NCBI GenBank assembly: GCA_963920525.1
Contig: OY986436.1
Coordinates: 94,123,342 to 94,187,341, forward strand
Direction of reading: 5' to 3'
DNA from: Dichetophora obliterata
Taxonomy: Eukaryota > Arthropoda > Insecta > Diptera > Sciomyzidae
Length of the DNA: 64,000 nucleotides
The translations under genes were made by a program, and so were the position numbers. Each line of letters starts with the position of its first letter. Within the stretch, counting starts at the first letter, position 1. This document shows, in pieces, positions 52,876 to 63,908 of the stretch. Under the pieces are notes generated by a model. The model made no database searches, was not told the DNA's origin, and saw only the letters and a list, made by a program, of their open reading frames with translations.

Positions 52876-53205
52876 ATGAGTGAAGAAGAATTAGGGATTG
52901 TTTTTGAAAAATTGAAATTCAGTGATAATAATAAAAAAGATATGAATGCTGAACAGTTGAGTAGTGTTATTCAGTCTGCGGTGTCCGCAGCACTACGTGA
53001 ACAAAAAAAGGAATTCGAAATACAAATAGAAAAATTAGGCAAACAAATTTTGCGGATAAATTGTGATGCTCCAGAAGGAGCTTACACTGAAGCTCGAATT
53101 ATTACAGGCATAATAATTCAGAGTCAAAACATCAGAGTCGTTAGATGTTGTGAAAACGTTGCCTGAATTCGATGGGCAACAGAAGAATTATGTGTCTTGG
53201 CGTCA
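52876..53205 (+). pseudogene. gag: Gypsy gag, N-terminal segment
   Basis: ATG at 52876 gives MSEEELGIVFEKLKFSDN and a helical EQLSSVIQSAVSAALREQ stretch. Near 53120 the frame shifts by one base and continues as LDVVKTLPEFDGQQKNYVSW, where LPEFDG...W is the typical entry of Gypsy gag. It stops at the MITE at 53206. Confidence 0.75.
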
Positions 53206-53717
53206 CTGTCTGACCAGAATCATGTCGTTGTCGTGTCGGCAGGCAGAGCGCTGACAGAGACAATGCAAACCTTATGGGAGAAAATTGCGGCAGAATACGA
53301 CAACGATAACGCCAAGATAGAAATGTTTCTATTTCTATTTTGACTTTGTCGTTTATTTGACAGCTCTCTCAGCTTCTCTCTAAAAATATTGCCATATTTT
53401 AACAAAATTTGATGAATCTGCCAACCAATGTAGCGAGTAAACAGTGTTCCTACTTGCTCTAATAATGATAGGAGTAGTCTTTAGTTGAAAATGCAGTAAA
53501 TTTATATAAAGAGTATTGCAAAAAGTAGTGAAATAAATGGAAGTGGAGTAATTATTAGTTCAATCGGAGTACGATGAGAACACTGACGCAAGTTCAAGAA
53601 AATCAACAATGGCAGATTGAATAAAAGCAAAACGACAAAGCCAACTCTTCAATTCTGGGCCAACTCTTAGCGATTCTCTCTCAACGACACGACAACGACA
53701 TGATTCTGGTCAGACAG
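53206..53717. mobile_element. 512-bp MITE in gag, TCA duplication
   Basis: Inverted ends CTGTCTGACCAGAATCATGT then CGTTGTCGTG, flanked by TCA on both sides (53203-53205, 53718-53720). Removing it plus one TCA restores the gag codons on either side (SWR | QAAYTA). No transposase. Confidence 0.88.
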
Positions 53718-53734
53718 TCAAGCGGCGTACACAG

Positions 53735-56060
53735 CAGAGAACTGGACAAGCCTACTTGAAGTTCAAGCTTTTTCAAGTACTTAAATTCAAGCACGTATCC
53801 AAGCTTGAAAAAGCAAGCTATAGCCAGCTTGCAAAAATACCAAACAGATACAAGCCATATTCATGCTTGCTCGTTGGCTTGGCTTGTTTCGGCTTACTTT
53901 GTCGGGTGGAAAGTTGAAAAGCTCAAAACGATCGGCAAAGCTTGTGAGCTCGCAAGTATCCAAATTATTGAATTAAAGCAAGTATCCAAAAAATTCAATG
54001 AGCTTCTTTAGAGAGAGCTTAAGCGTAATAGGACTTTTAAGGATTCTGTGGACTCCGTGGTGTGAAGTTTTAGGATAAATGATTTCGAAGATGCTGTCAA
54101 ACTTTAAAATTTAAGATGGCGGATAGAGTTGCCACCTAGATTTTTTTTTATTTTTGCGAATTCTTGTAATTTTGATATTCTGACAACGGATTTGATTTCG
54201 AATATATTGTCACAGTTTTAAAATTTAAGATGTAGGTTAGGGTTGCCACCTAAATTTTTACCACAGTATTGCCACCTAATAATATGTACTTTTAAAAGTT
54301 TTAAATATCATTTATCAGTGTTAAGAGGTCGCTGATTTCGAATCTAAGGTCAGAATTTTCAAATTCAAGATGATGGATAGGGTTGCCACCTTTAGTTTTT
54401 TTAGTTTTATGAATTCGGGGCTGGCAAAAAAAAATGGTACGCCAAAAATGGGTCGCTGAGTCCGAATCCGTCGTCAGGATTTCAAAATTATAAAATTTTG
54501 AAATAATAGGGTTGCCACCTAATAATATGTCTGTTTAAGATTTTTAAACGTCATTTATTAGTGTTAAGGGGTCGCTGATTTCGAATCTAAGGTCAGAATT
54601 TTCAAATTCAAGATGATGGATAGGGTTGCCACCTTTATTTTTTGTAGTTTTATAAATTCGGGGCTGGCAAAAAAAAATGGTACACCAAAAATGGGTCGCT
54701 GAATCCGAATCCGTCGTCAGAATTTCAAAATTATAAAATTTTGGAATAATAGGGTTGCCACCTAATAAGATATCTTTTTAACAGTTTTAAACGTCATTTA
54801 TTAGTGTTAAGGGGTCGCTGATTTCGAATCTAAGGTCAGAATTTTAAATTTCAAGATGGTGGATAGGGTTGCCACCTTTATTTTTGTAGTTTTATGAATT
54901 CGGGGCTGGCAAAAAAAATTGTATACCAAAAATGGGTCGCTGAATCCGAATCCGTCGTCAGAATTTCAAAATTATAAAATCTAACCTCTAACACTGATAA
55001 ATGGTGTCTAAAACTCTTAAAGATACATATTATTAGGTGGCAGCCCTATTATTTCAAAATTTTATAATTTTGAAATTCTGACGACGGATTCGGATTCAGC
55101 GACCCATTTTTGGTGTACCATTTTTTTTTGTCAGCCCCGAATTTATAAAACTACAAAAAATAAAGGTGGCAACCCTATCCACCATATTGAAATTTAAAAT
55201 TCTGACTTTAGATTCGAAATCAGCGACCCCTTAACACTAATAAATGACGTTTAAAAATCTTAAACAGACATATTATTAGGTGGCAACCCTATTATTTCAA
55301 AATTTTATAATTTTGAAATTCTGACGACGGATTCGGACTCAGCGACCCATTTTTGGCGTACCATTTTTTTTGCCAGCCCCGAATTCATAAAACTAAAAAA
55401 AATAAAGGTCGCAACCCTATCCACCATCTTGAATTTGAAAATTCTGACCTTAGATTCGAAATCAGCGACCCCTTAACACTGATAAATGATGTTTAAAACT
55501 TTTAAAAGTACATATTACTAGGTGGCAATACTGTGGTAAAAATTTAGGTGGCAACTTAACCTCCATCTTAAATTTTAAAACTGTGACAATATATTCGAAA
55601 TCAAATCCGTTGTCAGAATATCAAAATTACAAGAATTCGCAAAAATAAAAAAATCTAGGTGGCAACTCTATCCGCCATCTTAAATTTTAAAGTTTGACAG
55701 CATCTTCGAAATCATTTATCCTAAAACTTCACACCACGGAGTCCACAGAATCCTTAAAAGTCCTATTACGCTTAAGCTCTCTCTAAAGAAGCTCATTGAA
55801 TTTTTGGATACTTGCTTTAATTCAATAATTTGGATACTTGCGAGGCTTACAAGCTTTTGCCGAAGGGCATCAAGCTTTCCATTGCTTGAAACTTCGTTCC
55901 GTTCACTTGTAAGCTAGAATAGGTGCAAGCTGTGCGTGGGCTTATTTATATTCAATTACAAGCTTTGCTTGATTCAAAATTATCAAGCTCAAGCTAGCTT
56001 GAACTTGTATTTTAAGCAAGCGCTTGAAATAGACTTCAAGCAGGCTTGTGCAGTTCTGTG
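53735..56060. mobile_element. hobo-like hAT foldback, copy B
   Basis: Ends CAGAGAACTGGACAAGCC and CACAGAACTGCACAAGCC (right, reverse). The 8-bp duplication GTACACAG (53727-53734, 56061-56068) fits nTnnnnAn. Copy B lies in the opposite orientation to copy A: its left end has the terminal sequence of A's right end. The core differs. Units of the 242-bp repeat face one way from 54250 to 54980 and the other way from 54985 to 55500, making the whole element a near-perfect palindrome. It splits the Gypsy gag codons for YTAYKVF. Confidence 0.9.
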
Positions 56061-58486
56061 GTACACAGCATACAAAGTTTTCCAAAGTTTCGATGGTAGT
56101 TCAAAACACTACCAAGCATTAGCTATTATTCGAAATAAGATTAGAGGCCCTGCTGACGGGGTGTTAGCATCTTTTAACACTGTAAATTTTAAGGCTAGAT
56201 TTAAATCAGTGAACAGTAGTTGTCTACCCTGCAGCAAGTTAATCTGTCTGTCCTCAAATTTTTCGATAAAGTAGAGAAGAAGCTTACCTTATTAACTATC
56301 AAAACGGTTATGACATATGACAGCAATTTAGCATCAACAATAAATGAAAAGTATAGGGCCGACGCTCATCGCGTTTTTATTTCAGGCTTGAAGAAACCTC
56401 TCTGTGACATTTTGTTTGCTTCTCGTCCAAATGATCTGACATCAGCTCTTGCGTTGGCACAAGATGTTGAGTCCAATCGTGCACGGTATGTGTTTGCGAC
56501 AACCTTCGCGAGTAAAAGTGAAGATTTTTTCAGACAAAAAAACAATTTTGGAAACAAGACTAACATTGGAAATCAGCAAAAAAATCCGCATTTTTTTAGA
56601 AATAGGGAGCTGCCAAGAGTTTTCGATTCTTCTAATAAATTAGATTAGGTTAAACCAGTGGATGTAGATCCCTCCATACCATATTTACGCAGATCAGGAA
56701 ATTTTAGAAATTACGACGGGATTCTGACCTTAGATTCGAAATCAGCGACCCCTTAACACTAATAAATGACGTTTAAAACTGTTAAAAAGATATCTTATTA
56801 GGTGGCAACCCTATTATTTCAAAATTTTATAATTTTGAAATTCTGACGACGGATTCGGATTCAGCGACCCATTTTTGGTGTACCATTTTTTTTTGTCAGC
56901 CCCGAATTTATAAAACTACAAAAAATAAAGGTGGCAACCCTATCCACCATATTGAAATTTAAAATTCTGACTTTAGATTCGAAATCAGCGACCCCTTAAC
57001 ACTAATAAATGACGTTTAAAAATCTTAAACAGACATATTATTAGGTGGCAACCCTATTATTTCAAAATTTTATAATTTTGAAATTCTGACGACGGATTCG
57101 GACTCAGCGACCCATTTTTGGCGTACCATTTTTTTTGCCAGCCCCGAATTCATAAAACTAAAAAAAATAAAGGTCGCAACCCTATCCACCATCTTGAATT
57201 TGAAAATTCTGACCTTAGATTCGAAATCAGCGACCCCTTAACACTGATAAATGATGTTTAAAACTTTTAAAAGTACATATTACTAGGTGGCAATACTGTG
57301 GTAAAAATTTAGGTGGCAACTTAACCTCCATCTTAAATTTTAAAACTGTGACAATATATTCGAAATCAAATCCGTTGTCAGAATATCAAAATTACAAGAA
57401 TTCGCAAAAATAAAAAAATCTAGGTGGCAACTCCAGCCGCCATCTTAAATTTTAAAGTTTGACAGCATCTTCGAAATCATTTATCCTAAAACTTCACACC
57501 ACGGAGTCCACAGAATCCTTAAAAGTCCTATTACGCTTAAGCTCTCTCTAAAGAAGCTCATTGAATTTTTGGATACTTGCTTTAATTCAATAATTTGGAT
57601 ACTTGCGAGGCTTACAAGCTTTTGCCGAAGGGCATCAAGCTTTCCATTGCTTGAAACTTCGTTCCGTTCACTTGTAAGCTAGAATAGGTGCAAGCTGTGC
57701 GTGGGCTTATTTATATTCAATTACAAGCTTTGCTTGATTCAAAATTATCAAGCTCAAGCTAGCTTGAACTTGTATTTTAAGCAAGCGCTTGAAATAGACT
57801 TCAAGCAGGCTTGTGCAGTTCTGTGGTACACAGCATACAAAGTTTTCCAAAGTTTCGATGGTAGTTCAAAACACTACCAAGCATTAGCTATTATTCGAAA
57901 TAAGATTAGAGGCCCTGCTGACGGGGTGTTAGCATCTTTTAACACTGTAAATTTTAAGGCTAGATTTAAATCAGTGAACAGTAGTTGTCTACCCTGCAGC
58001 AAGTTAATCTGTCTGTCCTCAAATTTTTCGATAAAGTAGAGAAGAAGCTTACCTTATTAACTATCAAAACGGTTATGACATATGACAGCAATTTAGCATC
58101 AACAATAAATGAAAAGTATAGGGCCGACGCTCATCGCGTTTTTATTTCAGGCTTGAAGAAACCTCTCTGTGACATTTTGTTTGCTTCTCGTCCAAATGAT
58201 CTGACATCAGCTCTTGCGTTGGCACAAGATGTTGAGTCCAATCATGCACGGTATGTGTTTGCGACAACCTTCGCGAGTAAAAGTGAAGATTTTTTCAGAC
58301 AAAAAAACAATTTTGGAAACAAGACTAACATTGGAAATCAGCAAAAAATCCGCATTTTTTTAGAAATAGGGAGCTGCCAAGAGTTTTCGATTCTTCTAAT
58401 AAATTAGATTAGGTTAAACCAGTGGATGTAGATCCCTCCATACCATATTTACGCAGATCAGGAAATTTTAGAAATTACGACGGAAG
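54985..58486 (+). repeat. Tandem duplication, 1765-bp offset
   Basis: From about 54985-55036 to 56720 and from 56750-56801 to 58485 the sequence is almost identical: right half of hAT copy B plus a gag segment. Differences seen include CGTGCACGG/CATGCACGG, one A lost in an A-run (56578/58343) and CTATCCGCC/CAGCCGCC. The first bases of the second copy (56722-56800, AAACTGTTAAAAAGATATCT) instead match the reverse complement of 54765-54846, so the junction lies in the palindrome. Confidence 0.9.
56061..56721 (+). pseudogene. gag: Gypsy gag segment, duplicate 1
   Basis: Reads YTAYKVFQSFDGSSKHYQ then NKIRGPADGVLASFNTV. A break near 56200-56230 (internal loss) follows. Next come STLQQVNLSVLKFFDKVEKK, YRADAHRVFISGLKKPL and SALALAQDVESNRARY. 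The gag ends with VDPSIPYLRRSGNFRNYDG in about the same frame after a TAG. The helical capsid-like pattern is typical of Gypsy gag; no zinc knuckle is seen. Confidence 0.78.
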
Positions 58487-58640
58487 GACTCAACAGTACA
58501 GGACTTCTGATTTTCACAATTTTAGACGGAATCAAATTCAATTTAAAAAACTACGAATTCAGACAGGGCTACAGGTCCCAAGCTGCTAAGAATAAACCAT
58601 GTCGTTCATGACAATAATAAAGAAGAAATTTATAAGCAGC
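57826..58640 (+). pseudogene. gag: Gypsy gag segment, duplicate 2, and gag end
   Basis: Same text as duplicate 1 with N-R to N-H at one position and a one-base loss in an A-run that changes the frame after GNQQK. It continues past 58487 into EGLNSTGLLIFT-like sequence. This is unique to this copy and therefore the true continuation of the element toward protease. Confidence 0.72.
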
Positions 58641-59174
58641 GCAAAGCGAAGCCTCAGATATTGAAGAGGAGGAACAGGTGATTTTTTAGAGAAAGATCAG
58701 CTCTCCCATGGATCAGCAGAACCATAGGCAGAGAAAAAAGACAAATCAAACTGCTAGTGGACACCGGTGCCGCTAAAAAATATATATAAAAAAAATTAGA
58801 CGAACTAAAATGCATCAAATCAGTCTCAGCTTCTTTTGTATTGAAATCAATCCATGGTGTCAATAAAATCAGTGAAAAATGTAGAATAAATATTTTTGGA
58901 GTCGATTCAGACTTCTTTATACTACCAAACATAACAACTTTTGATGGAATTATAGGGCTTGACCTTATAATAAAGGTTAATGCTAAAATAGACCTAAGGC
59001 AAAAATTAATTAGGCATGATTCAGGAACGGAAGAAATTCTATTCTTAGAATGTGATACTGTAAATGTGCTAAAAATTGTGAGAGAAGAAATTCCAGAAAC
59101 AGTTAGAGAACAATTTATAAAAATGATAAAAGCTCAAAAGGAAGCACTTGTCGATCCAGAGGAAAAACTTCCTT
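58641..59174 (+). pseudogene. pol: Gypsy protease and RT entry
   Basis: The retropepsin block IKLLVDTGAAKKYI has D-T-G at 58760-58768, followed by an in-frame TAA. The frame then reads LDELKCIKSVSASFVLKSIH and ITTFDGIIGLDLIIKVNAKI. It ends PEEKLPFN at the piggyBac target TTAA (59175-59178) and resumes at 61531 with TNIVATIR. Confidence 0.8.
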
Positions 59175-59465
59175 TTAACCCTAATCGGTCCCCTGTATGC
59201 GCACGCATACAATTTTGATCTTTAACCTTGAATAAAATAAAAACGGTTCAGCGGAATGACCTTGTATTTTGCAGATAGAATTATTTTGCCTGAACAACAA
59301 AAAAACCCATTTTTGAATTTGTGCCCTTACTGTATTTGCCTGTGCAGTTATAGTTACGAATCAGTCCCTGTGTATGTGCGCGCATTATTTTTTCGTTTTA
59401 TGAAATTTAGTTCGTTCTGGAACACACATAAGTGAAGTTTGTTTGCGCATTTATTTGAATTTTAG

Positions 59466-61290
59466 TTGTGTTTCGAAATATTTGATAAAAAATGGATTGA
59501 GTTTTACGTGAAAGAAGGCAATAGTGACGATGATTTTGCATTATCAGACGAGCAGAATGATGAAAGTGAAGTTAGCGTGCATTCGGATGAAGACGACATT
59601 GAGCTACTTGAGCAAAATTTAGCAGAAAAAAATTCAGCAAATCCTGAAAATAAATATTTTTCAAAAAATAAGAAAATTGATTATTCATCGCAACCATTTG
59701 AAATAAATCGAAGAAATTCATTTCGACGTGCAGAAAATTTCACTTCAGGTATAAACCTACCCTCTTTGTTATGGGTTCATGTTCATTATATGTTTAATTT
59801 TTGTTATAATTCAGGTTCAAAAGCATTAGCATCTGCTACTATAGTTGATGTTTCGTCTGCATTTCACATGTTCCTTAAACCGGTTGAGAATATTATTTTG
59901 AACATGACGAATTTATATGGTGTGCGAAAGTACAAAGACGATTGGGAAAACATTGATTTGGACACTCTGCACGCTTACTTTGGATTGCTGCTGCTTTCTG
60001 GTGTGTATCGGTCATACGGTGAATGTGTCACTAAACTGTGGAATGACGAAACTGGTCGGCCAATATTTAGAGCAACAATGTCTTTGAAAATGTTCAAGCG
60101 TATCCATGGTTGCATTCGATTTGATGACCGCGAACAACGTATGGCCAACACTGCATCTACAAGTACTTCTGTACGTGACAAATTGGCACCGATTCGAAAT
60201 GTTTACGATAAATGGAATCATAATTTGAAAGTTGTGTACACACCAGGAAAAAACATTACCGTAGATGAACAAGCCGGCGAAATATGGCATCAAAATTTGG
60301 GTGCTATGCGACTCAAAAAGCTGGTATGCATACAACACACAAATTTATGTTGGTCGGAATCGTAATGCCACTCCTGAACGTAATCTCGGACGGCGTGTTG
60401 TTTTGGATTTGGTGGAAGGACTTTCTGACAGAAATGTAAAGTGTGACAACTTTTTCACTTCGTATGAATTGGCAGAAGATTTACATAAGAATCGCATAAC
60501 TATTTTGGGAACAATAAGGAAAAATAGGACTGAAATTCCTTCAGTTCTACTCGACATGCGTCAAAAGCCAATTTATCATACAGAAGTTGTATATGAACAT
60601 AAATTGCAAGCAGTTATGTTGTCATATGTTCCTCGCCGGTACCGATTTGTGACATTGCTCAGTACATACCGCAAAGTTGTCAGCATAAATGAGAATAGTG
60701 AAAAGAAGAAACCTAACATCATTGAAGACTACAACAAAACTAAGAGTGAAGTTGATACTATGAATCAAATGGTGGCTACGTACACATGCAAACGAAAAGT
60801 CAATTGGTGGCCAATGGCAGTATTTTGTAACATGCTTGATGTTAGTGCGTTGAATGCATTCGTGACGTTCATTGCATTGTTCCCGAATTGGAAAAATTCT
60901 AAAACGAACCATAATATTCGTCGTCGCCTTTTTATCGAGGAGCTTGGATTGAATCTCGTTTAAAAACAGATCACTAAACGTAAAAAACAACCTCAAAGTA
61001 ATGATGCTTCCAGTGTTATTCAAGGAATTCGGGTGATTCGCCATTTACCAAGTACATCAAAACGAAAACAAAAACAAAAATCTTTTTGCTACACGCTGTG
61101 AAAAGTGTAGCAATTTCATTTGTGCTGAACATAATTTCAATTTATGCGAAAAATGTACAAAGAATTGACAAAAGTTACAAAAACAATAACAAAAATCTTT
61201 TTGCTACACGCTGTGAAAAGTGTAGCAATTTCATTTGTGCTGAACATAATTTCAATTTATGCGAAAAATGTACAAAGAATTGACAAAAGT
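59466..61290 (+). pseudogene. piggyBac transposase, small deletion and frame breaks
   Basis: The acidic N-terminus (DDDFALSDEQNDESE, HSDEDDIELL) lacks a usable ATG: the frame starts TTG at 59466. The DDE domain keeps all three catalytic aspartates: ITVDEQ (60264-60266), VKCDNFFTS (60445-60447) and EVDTMNQM (60754-60756). Just after the first, about 17 codons are missing and the frame shifts (59466-60290 frame to 60265-60963 frame, joining VDEQ to KPAKYGIKIW). A stop at 60961 cuts off the tail. The C-terminal cysteine domain (CEKCSNFICAEHNF, CEKCTKN) is out of frame and duplicated. A 66-bp in-frame stretch at 59749-59814 has GT...AG ends and may be an intron. Excises and inserts at TTAA (family knowledge). 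Confidence 0.92.
61082..61290 (+). repeat. 116-bp tandem duplication of piggyBac Cys domain
   Basis: Two identical copies (offset 116 bp) of the segment encoding LFATRCEKCSNFICAEHNFN and CEKCTKN followed by a stop. The zinc-binding cysteine/histidine pattern is that of the C-terminal domain which binds the element ends. Confidence 0.85.
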
Positions 61291-61530
61291 TACAACTTAA
61301 ATTTTTTTTTTCTAATATATGTAATATTCTAATTAATTTTATTCTAAATCTACCTTTATGAAGTTCAAATGTGTTAATATGATAGTAAACAATGTAATAA
61401 ACATAAAAAATCACAAAACATAAATGGTTGTTAATTTTTTTAGCTTTTTTACAATTAAAAATATATGTGTATGCGCGCCCATACAATGGGACCGATTAGA
61501 TGTATTTCTCGAGGGACCGATGAGGGTTAA

Positions 61531-62820
61531 TACAAACATCGTTGCTACAATACGATGTCAGACCAAGACCCGGTCTATTCAAAATTATACCCTTACCCTA
61601 TGGGAGTAGCAACTTTTGTAAATGAAGAAATAAAACCATTTTTAAACGACGGTATAATTAGACCGTCTAGATCACCCTTCAACAATCCTGTCTGGGTTGC
61701 TGATAAAAAAGGTACAGACGAAAGCGGTAATAGAAAAAAGCGACTTGTCTTAGATTTCCGTAAACTTGATGCTAAGGCTATTGACGATAAATATCCCATT
61801 CCCAACGCAATGGTGATATTATCAAATATGGGTAAAGCACAACATTTCGCAACCCTTGATCTTAAATCAGGGTTCCATCAAATAGAACTAAAAGAAAGCG
61901 ACAAGGAAAAAACAGCTTTCGCTGTAAATAATGGCAAATATGAATTTTGTCGATTGCCATTTGGGCTCAAAAATGCTCCCAGAATTTTTCAACGGGCCAT
62001 TGATGACGTCCTTAGAGATAAAATTGGCAAAACCTACCATGTCTATGTAGACGACGTTGTAATTTTTTCAAAAACCAAAGAACAACACGTTCAAGATATT
62101 CAGTGGGTACTACAAGCCCCCTATCCAACGCAAACATGAGGATTTCTGTGGTACATCAAAATTTTTTAAAAATAAGTGGAGTACTTAGGCTTCTTAGTAT
62201 CTAGAGGCGATATTAGAACGTGCCCGGAAAAGCTAGAAGCAACTAAAAACTATTGTCAACCTACCACACTATTTGCCCTCAGATCATCTCTTGGCTTAGC
62301 AAGTTATTACAGGTGTTTTATTAAAGATTTCGCTAGTATAGCGAGATCTTTAACAAATTTACTTAAGGGAGAAAATGGTAAAGTTAAAGCAACACAATCA
62401 AAGCAAATTCATCATATGGCTTAGGAGCAGTTCTCTCTCAAGAGGGAAAACCAATAACTTTCATATCACGAACACTGATAGACATTGAGTTGCACTTTGC
62501 GGCTAACGAAAAAAATTGCTGGGCATTGTTTGGGCTTTAAAGAACCTATGGAATTATTTATATGGTGTACAAAATTAATACATATTTACCGACCACCAGC
62601 CATCGACTTTTTCTGTGTCAGATAAAACTACTAACGCAAAAATTAAACGGTGAAGGCCTTCATAGACGCGCATAATGCAAAATTACACTTTAAGCCAGGA
62701 AAAGAAAATTATGTAGCAGACGCTTTATCACGTCAGCACGTTGATGCATTAGAGAAAGATGTGACTTCAGACTGTGCAACCATTCACAGCGAAGAATCAT
62801 TGACCTAAGCCATGGAATAC
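61531..62820 (+). pseudogene. pol: Gypsy reverse transcriptase and RNase H
   Basis: In frame after the piggyBac: YSKLYPYPMGVATFVNEEI, LNDGIIRPSRSPFNNPVW, LVLDFRKLDAKAI, ATLDLKSGFHQIEL (first catalytic Asp), FCRLPFGLKNAPRIFQRA and the active site YVDD (62044-62055). Stops and a shift near 62137-62175 precede YLGFLVSRGDIRTCPEK and SLGLASYYRCFIKDFA. RNase H is fragmentary: SSYGLGAVLSQEGKPITF (about 62400-62465) and KPGKENYVADALSRQHVD (about 62690-62750). The open 194-codon stretch is the best preserved part. Confidence 0.87.
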
Positions 62821-62857
62821 CTAAGAAGCCGAGTATTCTTCAAAACGTACGTTTATA

Positions 62858-63867
62858 ATGTTTGGAAAGAAAACCATGCATATAATTGATATCGTGAATA
62901 GTGAAAATAATTTATACAAACTAATGCAAGAAGTTGTAAATGTTGATGTTGTAAACGCAATACATTGCACATTGCCAATTCTTGCTCAAATTCAACATAA
63001 GCTAATAGAAACTTTCCCCATGACTAAATTTTTGTATGCAAAAAAAATCGTAATCGATGTTGTGAATCCAGATGAACTGAATGAAATTGTCGTAACTGAA
63101 CATAACAGAGCCCACAGGGCCTCCCAAGAAAACACCAAACAGATATTAAATGACTATATTTTCCAAAAATGGGTAAGCTGTCGAAAGAAGTAGCACTTAA
63201 ATGCAAAATATGCTCAATAGCCAAATATAATAGGCACCCAGTGAAACATCCAATTGCAGAAACACCGATCCCTACTCAAATCGATGAAGTATTACACATT
63301 GATATTTATTCTACAGATTCTAAGCACTATCTAACGTGCGTTGATAAGTTTTCTAAATTTGCAATCGTGCAACCAATTGAGTCTCGATCACAGACGTTAA
63401 ACCAAAATTACTTCAAATTTTGAACCTGTATTCGAAAACAAAAACTATTTATTGCGATAATGAACGACCGTTTAATTCGAACACTAAAATCAATGCTATC
63501 TAACTATTTCGATATTGAAATTGCAAATGCTCCACCCCTCCATAGCACATCCAATGGGCAGGCGGAGAGGTTTCATAGTACCCTTGGAGAGATAGCTCGT
63601 TGTTTAAAAATAGAAAAGCAAATTGAAGACACAACTGAACTGATTCTGCTAGCTACAATAGAGTACAACAAAACCATCTATACGGTAACTAATAAAACTC
63701 CACTAAGTATTTTTCATTCCTCACCTGCACCTCACAATAGGGAAGTGTCAGACCGCTTAAAATTAGCTCAGCAACATATGCTCCAACATCATAATAAAAA
63801 CAGACATCTAAAATCATATAATGGAGGCGATGAGGTAAGGTTCTTGTCAAATCAAACAGAAGGTTAG
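62858..63867 (+). pseudogene. pol: Gypsy integrase
   Basis: The zinc domain H-x3-H (TEHNRAHRA, about 63097) is followed by a frame change and CKICSIAKYN. Core: VLHIDIYSTDSKHYLTCVDK (first Asp about 63300), YCDNE in a short connecting frame (about 63452-63466), and SNGQAERFHSTLGEIARC (Glu about 63564). The C-terminal part KTPLSIFHSSPAPHN and GGDEVRFLSN ends at a TAG near 63865. All three catalytic acids are present but in two frames. Confidence 0.85.
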
Positions 63868-63908
63868 GCAATAAGTTAACGCCGTAGTATTCAGAACAAA
63901 TCATAATT

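Larger units (their letters stand above)
59179..61526 (+). mobile_element. piggyBac element, 2348 bp, TTAA duplication
   Basis: TTAA at 59175-59178 and 61527-61530. Ends CCCTAATCGGTCCC and CCCTCATCGGTCCC (right, reverse). A second inverted block lies inside each end: GGTCCC...TATGCGCACGCATACA against TGTATGCGCGCCCATACA, the internal repeat expected for piggyBac. It carries a nearly complete transposase gene. Removing it restores the Gypsy pol frame. Confidence 0.95.
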
